A DNA stretch of 64,000 nucleotides, from NCBI GenBank assembly GCA_038120295.1, contig JAYOLL010000001.1, forward strand, positions 248,001 to 312,000, given 5' to 3'. A program made the position numbers and the translations under genes. This DNA is from JAYOEY01 sp038120295 (GTDB lineage Bacteria > Pseudomonadota > Alphaproteobacteria > MPNO01 > UBA2964). This document shows positions 32,909 through 41,088 of this stretch, piece by piece. Each line of letters begins with the position of its first letter. Position 1 is the first letter of the stretch. The notes beneath the pieces are model-generated. The model had not been told where the DNA came from, ran no database searches, and saw only the letters and a list, made by a program, of their open reading frames with translations.

Positions 32909-33448
32909 GTGTTGAAAACGTCAATCCGATCCCTGTCGCTCCTGGCCGTTCTGTTTGCGGCAGGCGGCGCTACGGCAGAAGAGCACATCGTTCGTATCGT
33001 GAGCGAATACGAAAACCTTCGTATGACCTTTGTGCCCAAGCACCTGACGGTCCGTTCAGGCGATACCGTCACCTGGATTAACGAGGCCGCTGAAGAACAT
33101 AACGTCTTTAGCTATCCGGACGGCGTACCGAAGGGAGCGGAATACCTGAAAAGCCCGATAATGACCAAGGCCGGCGAGAAGTGGTCGTACACATTCCGTA
33201 CCGCGGGTACCTATGAGTATCACTGCATTCCCCATCTTCCGATGGGCATGCATGGGCAGGTGGTGGTCGACCGCCCTTCGAAGGCAGGCGAGTTTCACAA
33301 GCCGTCCCGCGCCGAGATCAACGACTATCGCGCCCAGCTCGAAAAATACTTCGATGAGGACGAATTCAAGTTTCGGCCGAGATCCGGAAGGCATAAGCGC
33401 CAGAAGGCCGATGCGGGTCATGCAGCGGGGCACGGCAAGCATCACTGA
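32909..33448 (+). CDS. Periplasmic cupredoxin with His-rich tail
   Basis: The 179-residue product begins with GTG (TTGGGAG upstream) and has a signal peptide to about residue 23. Copper ligands are His64 in EEHNVFS and Cys106, His109 with Met112 or Met114 in CIPHLPMGMHG. The cupredoxin fold ends near 122; an extra 55-residue tail is charged and finishes with HAAGHGKHH, which may bind metal. It is not a close copy of the 104-residue cupredoxin, so the two probably differ in potential or partner. Confidence 0.88.
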   Translation: MLKTSIRSLSLLAVLFAAGGATAEEHIVRIVSEYENLRMTFVPKHLTVRSGDTVTWINEAAEEHNVFSYPDGVPKGAEYLKSPIMTKAGEKWSYTFRTAGTYEYHCIPHLPMGMHGQVVVDRPSKAGEFHKPSRAEINDYRAQLEKYFDEDEFKFRPRSGRHKRQKADAGHAAGHGKHH

Positions 33449-33493
33449 CGCCTCATACCGAGACGGGAATCAAGTGTTAGGGAAGCCCATGTC

Positions 33494-35140
33494 GTGGGTC
33501 AGGAGATGACTATTCCGCGAAAACTCCTGGGTGCTTTCGGGGTCCTGATTGCTCTGGCGGGGCTTCAGGGAGGCTTCTCGATCAAGACTATTTCCGGAAC
33601 CGGGGCTCTCGTCGCGACGACTTATGAAAAATCCCTGATGCTCATCAATTTTGTCCGGTCCGCAGAGGGAAATTTTCTTATGGCCAAATCCCTGCTTCAG
33701 GCGCAACACTCTAACGGGAGCGGTCTCCAGAATGAGATTGGGGCGACGGTCAAAAAATTCGGTGAAGATCTTGAGATCGTCGCCGAACGGGCGACGACGA
33801 GCCGAACAAAAGCGCTGGTCGCTGATCTCGTCAATCTCCGCGAAGAATGGAGCAAGACCATCCTGGCAGCGGCTACGGATATGTCCAACGGACAGCTTTC
33901 GGAAAAAACCGAAGCACTTTCCTTGGTCCTTTCGGCCAAACTCGATTCCTTGATCGTGTTCTCTCTGGAAGATGGGTACAACTTCCGGAAAGAAGCCGGA
34001 AAGAAGGTCGAGAATGCTCTCCAGCTCAACATAGCTGCGGCGGGGGCGGTTGCCCTGCTTGGAGTGCTGATTGCCAGCCTGATGGGTCTCACGATCAGCA
34101 GGCCGATTAATCGAATTACCGATACGACCATAAAGCTTGCCGAAGGTGCTATCGACCTCGAGATTCCCGAAGCGCATCGCAAAGACGAAATCGGAAAGAT
34201 TGCGGCGGCGCTGGCAGTCTTCAAGGACGGCGTTCTCGAACGGCGCGAAATGACGGCGCGTAACGAAGAATCTGCCCGAAAGGACCGTGAACGGGCTGCG
34301 GCAATCGAAAGTTCTGTCGCGGAGTTCGAAGAAGAAGTTACGTCAATGCTAGCGACCATCGAAAAATCAATGGGTGATTTAACGCGTTCGACTGAGGGCA
34401 TGATCCACCTGTCGGCGGAATCGAACAAGCATTCGTTCAGTGCCGTGTCGGCATCGGAAAAGGTGTCGGATCGCATACAGTCGGTTGCTTCCGCGACTGA
34501 CGAACTGTCCGCTTCTGTGGCAGATGTCGGAAAGAGGGTTTCCGAGGCACGCAGGATTGCCGTCGCCGCAGTATCGGAGGTCGCGCAGGCGAACGGGAAA
34601 ATTCATGGTCTTGCAGAAGCCGCGCAAAAGATCGGCGATGTTGTCGACATGATCAACGATATTGCTGCGCAAACGAATCTGCTGGCGTTGAATGCGACGA
34701 TCGAGGCGGCCCGCGCCGGCGAGGCAGGCAAGGGCTTCGCCGTTGTGGCGTCGGAGGTCAAGTCGCTCGCGACCCAGACGGCGAAAGCGACGGAGGAAAT
34801 AGCCGGTCAGGTTTCCGGGATTCAGGGCGTCACCGGAGAGGCCGTGACCGCAATCGACGGCATTTCCGAAATCATCCGTCAGATCAACGAAATTTCCAAC
34901 GATATAACGACGTCGATCCAGGACCAGAATTCGTCGACGGTGGAAATCGCCGGAAATATTCAGGAAGCCGCTTCCGGAACCCGCGAGGTGACCGGCAGCA
35001 TCGGCGACGTCAATTCTGCCGCGGCGGAAACCGGGAACACCGCGTCCACCGTTCTGAATTCAGCCACGGTGCTGTCAGATCAGGCGTCGATGCTGCGCGG
35101 CCGGATCGGAGAATTCCTTCAGACGATAAAAGCCGCCTGA
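33494..35140 (+). CDS. Methyl-accepting chemotaxis protein
   Basis: From GTG 33494 the protein has 548 residues (ATG 33506 is the alternative). Topology: membrane helix 11-30, four-helix-bundle-like periplasmic domain 33-170, second helix about 176-197, HAMP 198-250, and the signalling domain about 300-545 with the hairpin tip IAAQTNLLALNATIEAARAGEAG-type sequence around residues 395-415. No C-terminal CheR pentapeptide is present. No che genes are nearby, so it is an orphan receptor; its position after the peroxidase/cupredoxin genes may reflect a redox or metal stimulus, which is speculative. Confidence 0.93.
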   Translation: MGQEMTIPRKLLGAFGVLIALAGLQGGFSIKTISGTGALVATTYEKSLMLINFVRSAEGNFLMAKSLLQAQHSNGSGLQNEIGATVKKFGEDLEIVAERATTSRTKALVADLVNLREEWSKTILAAATDMSNGQLSEKTEALSLVLSAKLDSLIVFSLEDGYNFRKEAGKKVENALQLNIAAAGAVALLGVLIASLMGLTISRPINRITDTTIKLAEGAIDLEIPEAHRKDEIGKIAAALAVFKDGVLERREMTARNEESARKDRERAAAIESSVAEFEEEVTSMLATIEKSMGDLTRSTEGMIHLSAESNKHSFSAVSASEKVSDRIQSVASATDELSASVADVGKRVSEARRIAVAAVSEVAQANGKIHGLAEAAQKIGDVVDMINDIAAQTNLLALNATIEAARAGEAGKGFAVVASEVKSLATQTAKATEEIAGQVSGIQGVTGEAVTAIDGISEIIRQINEISNDITTSIQDQNSSTVEIAGNIQEAASGTREVTGSIGDVNSAAAETGNTASTVLNSATVLSDQASMLRGRIGEFLQTIKAA

Positions 35141-35148
35141 GCGGAACG

Positions 35149-35784
35149 TCAGTATAGTTCGCCTGGTATCCGCCTGGCGTATTCCGCATCGTAGCGTTCG
35201 GCGTCCTTATCGCCGCCGCCGGTACGGAACGCCGCAAAGGTGCCGCTGGTTGGAATACCCTCTGGCGGATTGAGGCCAGCATCCCAGAAATCGGAGCGGA
35301 TCAATGCCTTCGGGCAGTGGTGGAAGGCCTGCTCGACCGTGACGACCGTGACGGAGCGGGGCAACTTTCCCTGGGCTTCGCAAAGTTTCATCAGGTCGGG
35401 ATCGGTAGTGATCCGGGCGTTGCCGTTGACCCGGTAGGTGACGTTGCTGCCCGGCACGATGAAAATCAGCCCGACCTTCGGGTTCTTGAGGATATTCTTC
35501 AGCCCGTCGAGTCGGTTATTGCCCGGTCGATCGGGAACCAGTAGGGTGCGCTCGTCGAGCATCTTCACGAAACCGGGGGCGTCTCCCTTGGGCGAACAGT
35601 CGATCCCGTCTTCCGTCGCCGTTGCCATGATCAGAAAGGGAGCGGACTCGATGATCTTTCGCCCCGGTTCCGTGACGTAATCCGTTTCCTTAAGCAGCAC
35701 TGCTTCCTTGGGCGCCGGGTACAGGTCCGCGAGCGCTTCAAGCGTCGTGACTGCGTGTGCGTCGTGCCGGGAAATCGTGTCCAT
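35149..35784 (-). CDS. Pyridoxamine 5'-phosphate oxidase-fold FMN protein (MSMEG_1061-like)
   Basis: This 211-residue split-barrel flavoprotein has FLIMATATEDGIDCSPKGDAPGFVKM, with the Asp-Gly-x-Asx-x-Ser-Pro-Lys-Gly pattern, then PDRPGNNRLDGLKNIL and NPKVGLIFIVPG, the diagnostic run of this subfamily. The family binds FMN and reduces or binds small molecules; specific substrates are unknown. GGAGA precedes the ATG. It converges with the chemoreceptor gene (8 bases between) and follows the UbiD/EutA/NiCoT/cupin unit on the same strand, 45 bases away, so it may be a distal member of that transcript. Confidence 0.88.
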   Translation of the reverse strand: MDTISRHDAHAVTTLEALADLYPAPKEAVLLKETDYVTEPGRKIIESAPFLIMATATEDGIDCSPKGDAPGFVKMLDERTLLVPDRPGNNRLDGLKNILKNPKVGLIFIVPGSNVTYRVNGNARITTDPDLMKLCEAQGKLPRSVTVVTVEQAFHHCPKALIRSDFWDAGLNPPEGIPTSGTFAAFRTGGGDKDAERYDAEYARRIPGELY

Positions 35785-35829
35785 TTGCCATTCTCCGTCG
35801 CTTATGACGGAGAGGATATAGCAAAAGTG

Positions 35830-36204
35830 TCAGTCGTCCTTTACGAAATCGAACGCTTCGCCGGCGGGAGCGTAGATCTCGTATATCTCGAACGGCGCAT
35901 CGGACACGTTCCGCAGTGAATGTTTCGCCCCTGCGGGAATGTATATCACGTCGTCTTCCCGGATGGTGTAGGTCTCTCCCTCAACCACCAGCTTTCCCTC
36001 GCCGGTTTTGACGATATAGACGTTGTCAGCCTTCGAATGATGGTGATAGCTGCCGCCGGGTTCCTTCGCGTCCAGCCGGTTGAGGTGAACGTCGAGCGCT
36101 GTCGCGCCGATATCGGTGTTGACGAAGCGAAGCTGCGAGCCGCGTCCGCCTTTCATGGGCACGGTTTCGGCTTCTCCGGCGCGGATGATTTTCAGTTCAG
36201 CCAT
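35830..36204 (-). CDS. Cupin domain protein, last gene of the UbiD-EutA-NiCoT unit
   Basis: A 124-residue cupin: YHHHSKADNVYIVKTGEG provides the motif 1 ligands and DDVIYIPAGAKHSLRN motif 2 with its His. EIYEIYAPAGEAFDF matches the end of the cupin at 29745. ATG 36204 overlaps the end of the Ni/Co transporter gene by eight bases, indicating translational coupling. A metal-binding cupin directly coupled to a Ni/Co importer may be loaded with that metal; this is inference. Confidence 0.88.
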   Translation of the reverse strand: MAELKIIRAGEAETVPMKGGRGSQLRFVNTDIGATALDVHLNRLDAKEPGGSYHHHSKADNVYIVKTGEGKLVVEGETYTIREDDVIYIPAGAKHSLRNVSDAPFEIYEIYAPAGEAFDFVKDD

Positions 36205-36919
36205 TTCCAAGAATTCCTGCGATAGAGGGTGCCGTCTCGAAGACGATCAGGATACCGAAGACAACGGTCGCTAGCCCTATTGCGGCATTGAAGCCGTTGA
36301 AGCTCCATTTAGCATAGCGCGCGGAGGCGCGAAGCGGCAGCGCAATGGTGAAGGACAGGATGGCCATGCCGATCATTGAACCGGCCCCGAACAGCGCCAC
36401 GTAAATCAGTACCGTCAGCATGTCTCCCTGTTCCGTCACGGCGAGCAGCAGAAGGGCTGCGGAGCCCGCCAGCCCGTGCATGAGGCCGACCATCAGCGCG
36501 CGCGTCGGCAGACCTCGCGGATGACGATGGCTATGCGCGACTTCGTCATGCGGTGCGTCCTTGCTGTGACTGTGCAAATGAAGGTGATAGCCGTCTTCAT
36601 CATGGCTGTGGCCGTGCAGATGCATTTTTTTCGCTATCGCCCGGCGGATCACGTCGCCGCCGAGGGCGATCAGCATCAGCCCGACGATGAATTCGGCGAT
36701 CGATGCAAGCTGTTCGGGGAAGCCGATATCCATCGCCAGTACGACGGCGCAGACGACGAACAGCATGATCGTATGGCCGAGGCCCCAGGCAATGCCGGTG
36801 CGGACAGTTTCGGAAGTAGATCGGCTCCTGGTAGCAAGGCTGGCCACAGCGGCCAGATGATCCGCGTCCAGCGCGTGGCGCAGGCCGAGAAGAAATCCGA
36901 TGACAAAAATGTAGAGCAA
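36197..36919 (-). CDS. Nickel/cobalt permease (NiCoT/NicO-type)
   Basis: This 240-residue membrane protein carries the NiCoT signature RHALDADHL (His15, Asp18, Asp20, His21) in its first helix, needed for Ni/Co selection. A cytoplasmic or periplasmic loop at about 99-133 contains over a dozen His and acidic residues. About six membrane helices are visible, fewer than in NixA/HoxN (eight), as in shorter NicO or UreH-like relatives. The start is TTG 36919, four bases after the stop of the EutA-like gene; no later start retains the signature, so the TTG is forced. It probably supplies cobalt or nickel to an enzyme linked to this operon. Confidence 0.87.
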   Translation of the reverse strand: MLYIFVIGFLLGLRHALDADHLAAVASLATRSRSTSETVRTGIAWGLGHTIMLFVVCAVVLAMDIGFPEQLASIAEFIVGLMLIALGGDVIRRAIAKKMHLHGHSHDEDGYHLHLHSHSKDAPHDEVAHSHRHPRGLPTRALMVGLMHGLAGSAALLLLAVTEQGDMLTVLIYVALFGAGSMIGMAILSFTIALPLRASARYAKWSFNGFNAAIGLATVVFGILIVFETAPSIAGILGNG

Positions 36920-36922
36920 GAG

Positions 36923-38446
36923 TCAGGCCTGCCCGGGCTGGGTAAACAGCAGCGATTTGATGATCAGCGGCACGACGCGCGATTCCGGGATCATCTCGCC
37001 GACATCGATAAAGTCGAACTCGCGCAGCTGGACATTGTCGATGGAAATCACCTCGCCCTTCACGCAAAGCTCGCGGACAAGGATATTGCCGATTGTCTTG
37101 CCAGCGTCTCCGTCCATAACGATGATCAGCGGCAGGGATTCATCGGCTACCGTATTTGGCAGGCCCTGGCAGATTCCGCTCGCCAGAGCATGCAGCCGCG
37201 CATGCAGCGGGTCGCCGCCCCAGCGGAAGGCAATGGCGAGGTGCTGTTCGCCTTCGGTCATGTCGAGCCGCGTATGGGCCGCGGCGATGTGATCGGAAAC
37301 GTCCTGCGCCGTGAAGTCGACCGTCAGGTCGATGTCGAGATGGGCGACCGGTACATTGCGGATCGGAAGCTGCTCGGGGTTTGAGATAAAGATCGTGTTT
37401 CCGCTGACCTGGACGGTGAACTGGGACGCGCCCACGACGGTGGCGCGGATGCCCTGACCCGGGTCGTAGACAGGGTGCGGTATGCGCTTGTGGCCCAGCG
37501 CATGGCGAAGTTCATGGGCCAGCGACTTGCCGAGATCGCCGTGGTCTTCGGTTTCGCGCTCATAGATGAATTCCGATACGCCGCCCGAAAAGGTAATCGC
37601 GTCGATCGCCGGATCCCTGGGAAGGTGTTCGGTCAGGGACAGGGCCTGACAGAGTGAATCGTCCGGTTCCCGGTTGGCGTAGGCGACGATCACTTCGACC
37701 ATGCGTTTGATGATCGCCTTGCGGTCGTCGTTGGACAGCTTTTCGCCAAGCTCCAGCGAAATGCCGATATCGTCGGCGATCTGGCGCGCAGGACCTTCGA
37801 TCCGGTTCATCCTGCCGTCTTCGTCGAACGCGATGAGGCGTCCGCCGACCGCGAAGGCAGAAGTGGCCAGCAGGCGACCGCCGTGGCACAGGCCGAGCTT
37901 CACCGTGCCGCCGCCGACGTCGATATTGAGGATAGTCTTGTGATCCTGTCGCGAGACGGCAACCGCGCCGGAGCCGTTGGCCGCCATCAGCGCTTCCAGA
38001 TGGTGGCCGGCCGACGCGCAGACGAACTTGCCGGATTCCTCCGCGAACAGGTCGGCGATGGCCCGGGCGTTCTCGCGTTTCAGCGCTTCGCCCGTCAGGA
38101 TGACCGCGCCTGTATCGATGTCGTCGGGCTCCAGCCTGGCTTCCCTGTAGGCGTTGCTGAAGAAGCGCTGAAGCTCGTCCGAATCGATGGTGTTGCCTGT
38201 CTGGTAGGGCGTCAGAAGGATCGGAGAGCGCCACAGGACCTCCCGGTTCACCACCACGAAACGGCTGGACAGCCCTTCCGAGAGACGCTGCAGGTGAACC
38301 TTCGAGAACATCAGGTGCGAGGTGGAGGAGCCGACATCGACGCCGACCGTGGTCAGTTCGACATTATCCTGGTTCCAGATGGTCTCCGCCATCTCCTGTT
38401 CCTGCTCCGGCGTCATGTGCAGGTGTTCGAATTCCAGGTCGTGCAC
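36923..38446 (-). CDS. EutA-like reactivating factor (ASKHA ATPase)
   Basis: The 507-residue protein matches ethanolamine ammonia-lyase reactivase EutA along its length: TTVGVDVGSSTSHLMFSKV (phosphate 1 loop, residues 32-50), ILTGEALKRENARAI, the ILNIDVGGGTVKLGL phosphate 2 loop about 170-185 and ITFSGGVSEFIYE adenosine loop. EutA exchanges damaged cobalamin from EutBC using ATP. No eutBC or other B12 enzyme is in the window. The start is GTG 38446 with AGGAATAGG upstream. It lies between a UbiD-type decarboxylase gene and a Ni/Co permease gene, a pairing I do not know from characterised systems. Confidence 0.85.
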   Translation of the reverse strand: MHDLEFEHLHMTPEQEQEMAETIWNQDNVELTTVGVDVGSSTSHLMFSKVHLQRLSEGLSSRFVVVNREVLWRSPILLTPYQTGNTIDSDELQRFFSNAYREARLEPDDIDTGAVILTGEALKRENARAIADLFAEESGKFVCASAGHHLEALMAANGSGAVAVSRQDHKTILNIDVGGGTVKLGLCHGGRLLATSAFAVGGRLIAFDEDGRMNRIEGPARQIADDIGISLELGEKLSNDDRKAIIKRMVEVIVAYANREPDDSLCQALSLTEHLPRDPAIDAITFSGGVSEFIYERETEDHGDLGKSLAHELRHALGHKRIPHPVYDPGQGIRATVVGASQFTVQVSGNTIFISNPEQLPIRNVPVAHLDIDLTVDFTAQDVSDHIAAAHTRLDMTEGEQHLAIAFRWGGDPLHARLHALASGICQGLPNTVADESLPLIIVMDGDAGKTIGNILVRELCVKGEVISIDNVQLREFDFIDVGEMIPESRVVPLIIKSLLFTQPGQA

Positions 38447-38476
38447 GTCCTATTCCTTTTCTTCGCATTGCTGCGG

Positions 38477-38506
38477 ACGAGCGGCGGGTGAAGCCCCGCC
38501 GCTCGT
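38477..38506 (-). promoter_or_regulatory. 12-bp perfect hairpin between UbiD-like and EutA-like genes
   Basis: Arms 38477-38488 and 38495-38506 are exact reverse complements with a six-base loop; GC-rich, no T-tract downstream. It lies in the 102-base gap of a minus-strand operon and may stabilise the UbiD message or tune downstream expression. Confidence 0.6.
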
Positions 38507-38548
38507 TGATGCCTTCTGCGGCGCTGTCGCCCGGCCTATGCGTCCGGC

Positions 38549-40027
38549 CTAGGCGCCCGGGAAGGGGAGGTGGCTGAACTTTTCCCTGATTTTTCGGCGA
38601 AGCCCGTCGCTGATATCGACAACCTCGGGGAAGGTCCCTTTCAGATACTGATCGTAGGGAATACAAGCGTCGATCAGGATCCGGTGGTTGAAGTTGCCCG
38701 GCAGGACCAGCGGGTCGCGTCCCGACGCCCAGGCTTTCTTGATAATGTCGATATCCTGGTCGGGGTCGAAGCGGGTGCTCATGGCCCAAAGGACCTGATC
38801 CAGGTCGCTGGCATCGATGTCCTCGTCGACCACGACGGTCCATTTGCCGGCATAGGCGCCGCCCTGACAGTTGGAGGCGACATGCAGCACGTTCCGGGCA
38901 TGGCCGGGATAGCGCTGACGGATCTGGACTGCCGTAAAGCGCGTCGCCGGGCCGCCTTCATGGTTCCATACGCCCTTGATGTCGGGCAGGCCGCAGGCCT
39001 CGAGCGAACGCCAGATTTCGGCAGCACCGGCGATACCCTTGAGTAGCCCGGTTTCGTCGACCGGCTTGTGCTGCGGCGCACAGCAGATGATCGGGTTGTT
39101 GCGGTGCAGGATTGTTTTGATTTCGACATAGGCCCGCGGCACAGAATCGTCCGAATAATACCCCATCCATTCGCCAAACGGCCCTTCCTGTTTGACGTGA
39201 CCGGGACGGGCAACACCTTCGATGACGATTTCCGCATCCGCCGGAATGGGAAAGCCGGTATAGGGGCCCTTGATGCATTCGATGGCCTTGCCGCGGATGC
39301 CGCCGGCAAAATCGAGCTCGCAGACGCCTTCGGGAAGGGGGCTGGCGGACAACATGTAAAGAAGCGGGTCTTCACCGACGAGAATGGCGAATTTGCATTC
39401 CTCGCCGCGCTCGAAATACTTGTCGCGATGAATGCGCCCGTGCTTGCCCTCGGTAATCTGGCAGCCGATGGTCTTCGCATCGTAGACCTGGTTTCGATAG
39501 GTTCCGAGATTGAAGGTGCCGTTGTCAGGGTCCTGTGAAATGACGCAGTTGGCGGTGCCGATATAGCGCGCCTTGTCCTGTTCGTGGTGGCGCGGCACAG
39601 GGAATTTCAGGACGTCGATATCGTCGCCCGTGAGTACGTTCTCCATCACCGGCCCCGTTTCGACATAGACCGGCGGGATCAGTTCCATCGACTGCATGCG
39701 GTCGTGATAGCGCTGGACGATATCGACCTTGCGTTCATGTTCGACGGGAAGACCCAGCGTCATGGCGACGCGTTTGATCGACGACAGAGAGCCGTAGAGC
39801 GTGCGGTAGCCTTCGGGATAGCCGGGGACCTTGTCGAACAGCAGGGCAGGCGCGTTGCCGCGGCTTTTCTCCGTCATCATCTGGGTGATGCTGCCCATCT
39901 CCGCGTCCCAGTCGGCTCCGTCGACGCGCAGGAGTTCTCCCATCCCGTCGACTTTCTCGATCCAGTCGCGGAGGCCCTCATAGATCATCCGGTCGTTTGG
40001 CAGGCTGGCGCTGCGGGCGTCGTCCAT
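38549..40027 (-). CDS. UbiD family (prenylated-FMN) decarboxylase
   Basis: The 492-residue protein has the UbiD family layout: N-terminal domain, then the prFMN barrel with NLGTYRNQV (catalytic Arg region), EGPFGEWMGYYSD (catalytic Glu region) and the C-terminal dimerisation domain with VVVDEDIDASDLDQVLWAMSTRFDP. Relatives reversibly decarboxylate unsaturated or aromatic acids. The cofactor-making UbiX is not in the window. The ATG at 40027 has a strong AGGAGGA site. It heads a minus-strand unit with EutA-like, Ni/Co permease and cupin genes and is divergent from an SDR gene. Confidence 0.92.
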   Translation of the reverse strand: MDDARSASLPNDRMIYEGLRDWIEKVDGMGELLRVDGADWDAEMGSITQMMTEKSRGNAPALLFDKVPGYPEGYRTLYGSLSSIKRVAMTLGLPVEHERKVDIVQRYHDRMQSMELIPPVYVETGPVMENVLTGDDIDVLKFPVPRHHEQDKARYIGTANCVISQDPDNGTFNLGTYRNQVYDAKTIGCQITEGKHGRIHRDKYFERGEECKFAILVGEDPLLYMLSASPLPEGVCELDFAGGIRGKAIECIKGPYTGFPIPADAEIVIEGVARPGHVKQEGPFGEWMGYYSDDSVPRAYVEIKTILHRNNPIICCAPQHKPVDETGLLKGIAGAAEIWRSLEACGLPDIKGVWNHEGGPATRFTAVQIRQRYPGHARNVLHVASNCQGGAYAGKWTVVVDEDIDASDLDQVLWAMSTRFDPDQDIDIIKKAWASGRDPLVLPGNFNHRILIDACIPYDQYLKGTFPEVVDISDGLRRKIREKFSHLPFPGA

Positions 40028-40148
40028 ATCTTCCTCCTGTTGTGCGGCGCTGTTCCTGGCATTTGAGTCCTGTTCCGTCTCAGGAACGCGGGATGCCCGA
40101 AGGCTGCCGGAAACTGCTCGTGGCTACTGTTTGCGTACGAATGAATTA

Positions 40149-40176
40149 TTTTACCACCATGCCCTGCGAGGTAAAA
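40149..40176. promoter_or_regulatory. Inverted repeat TTTTACC/GGTAAAA, candidate operator
   Basis: Perfect 7-bp arms (40149-40155 and 40170-40176) with a 14-base spacer, centred in the 240-bp region between the UbiD-like (minus) and SDR (plus) genes and 22 bases upstream of a good -35 box. Position and symmetry suggest a regulator site. Confidence 0.35.
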
Positions 40177-40197
40177 CCGCTATCGATATGGCCAGGT

Positions 40198-40226
40198 TTG
40201 ACAGAAGGCCTTCCCGGCGGTTCAAT
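40198..40226 (+). promoter_or_regulatory. Sigma-70-type promoter of the SDR gene
   Basis: A consensus -35 box TTGACA (40198-40203), 17-base spacer and TTCAAT (40221-40226, four of six -10 matches) end 41 bases before the SDR start codon. Confidence 0.45.
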
Positions 40227-40267
40227 CGACGGCAATCGGGGAAAACCACAACAGAAGGAACGGAAAA

Positions 40268-41011
40268 TTGAGGCTCAAGGATAAAGTCGCCATTGTCACA
40301 GGCGCAGGCCGCAACATCGGTGAGGAAACTGTCAAGCTGTTCGTCGGCGAAGGAGCGAAGGTCGCTGTCGTCGATATGGATGAAAGCCGCGGCAAGGCCG
40401 TCGCCGATTCACTCAACGCGACGAACGCCGGATGCGCTATCTACGTTAAAGCCGATGTTTCGGACGAAGACTCCGTCAAGGCGATGATCGCCGATACGGT
40501 TGCCGCGTTCGGCCGGGTCGACATCCTGGTGAACAATGTCGCGATCTCCGACAATCTGAATATCCGCGAATGCACCAGGGCGGATTTCGACAAGACCATC
40601 ACGGTGACGCTGACAAGCCAGTTCCTGACCTGCAAATGGGTCGGAGAGCAGATGATCGAGCAGGGCGACGGCGGCGCCATCGTCAATATCGGTTCGACTT
40701 CCGGTTTTCGGGGGCGCGACTCGGCTGTCGCCTACGCCGCGGCCAAGGGCGGTGTCGCCAACCTGATGCGGGCAATCGCGTTCCAGCTTGCGCCCTACAA
40801 GATCCGGGTCAATTCGGTGGTGCCGAACAAGATCGGTTCCCCTGTCGGCCAGCAGGATTTCGACCCTACCCGTCCGGTGCCGAACCTCGTCGGCCGCGCC
40901 GGGTATCCGGAGGAACTCGGCAAGGCAGTTCTGTTTATGGTCAGCGACGAGGCGTCGTTCATCTATGGCGAGAACCTGGTCGTCGATGGCGGTTTCAGCG
41001 CCATGATGTAG
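40268..41011 (+). CDS. Short-chain dehydrogenase/reductase
   Basis: A 247-residue classical SDR: cofactor motif TGAGRNIG (11-18), an acidic residue after the second strand (VVDMDES) pointing to NAD(H), NNVAI, and the catalytic Ser143, Tyr156 and Lys160 (YAAAK). GFSAMM is the usual C-terminal end. The start is TTG 40268 with AAGGAACGG upstream; no ATG is available before the Rossmann motif. It is divergent from the UbiD-like operon and followed by an intrinsic terminator, so it is its own transcript. Confidence 0.92.
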   Translation: MRLKDKVAIVTGAGRNIGEETVKLFVGEGAKVAVVDMDESRGKAVADSLNATNAGCAIYVKADVSDEDSVKAMIADTVAAFGRVDILVNNVAISDNLNIRECTRADFDKTITVTLTSQFLTCKWVGEQMIEQGDGGAIVNIGSTSGFRGRDSAVAYAAAKGGVANLMRAIAFQLAPYKIRVNSVVPNKIGSPVGQQDFDPTRPVPNLVGRAGYPEELGKAVLFMVSDEASFIYGENLVVDGGFSAMM

Positions 41012-41038
41012 GCGTTTCCGACGCGCAGCACGGTTTAG

Positions 41039-41074
41039 CCGGTCCGTTCCATTGAGGACGGGCCGGTTTTTTTT
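41039..41074 (+). terminator. Intrinsic terminator of the SDR gene
   Basis: An 11-bp stem (41039-41049 with 41056-41066, including G-T pairs) with a six-base loop is followed by eight T residues (41067-41074). It is the clearest rho-independent terminator in the window. Confidence 0.85.
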
Positions 41075-41088
41075 GAAATCAGAAAAAG

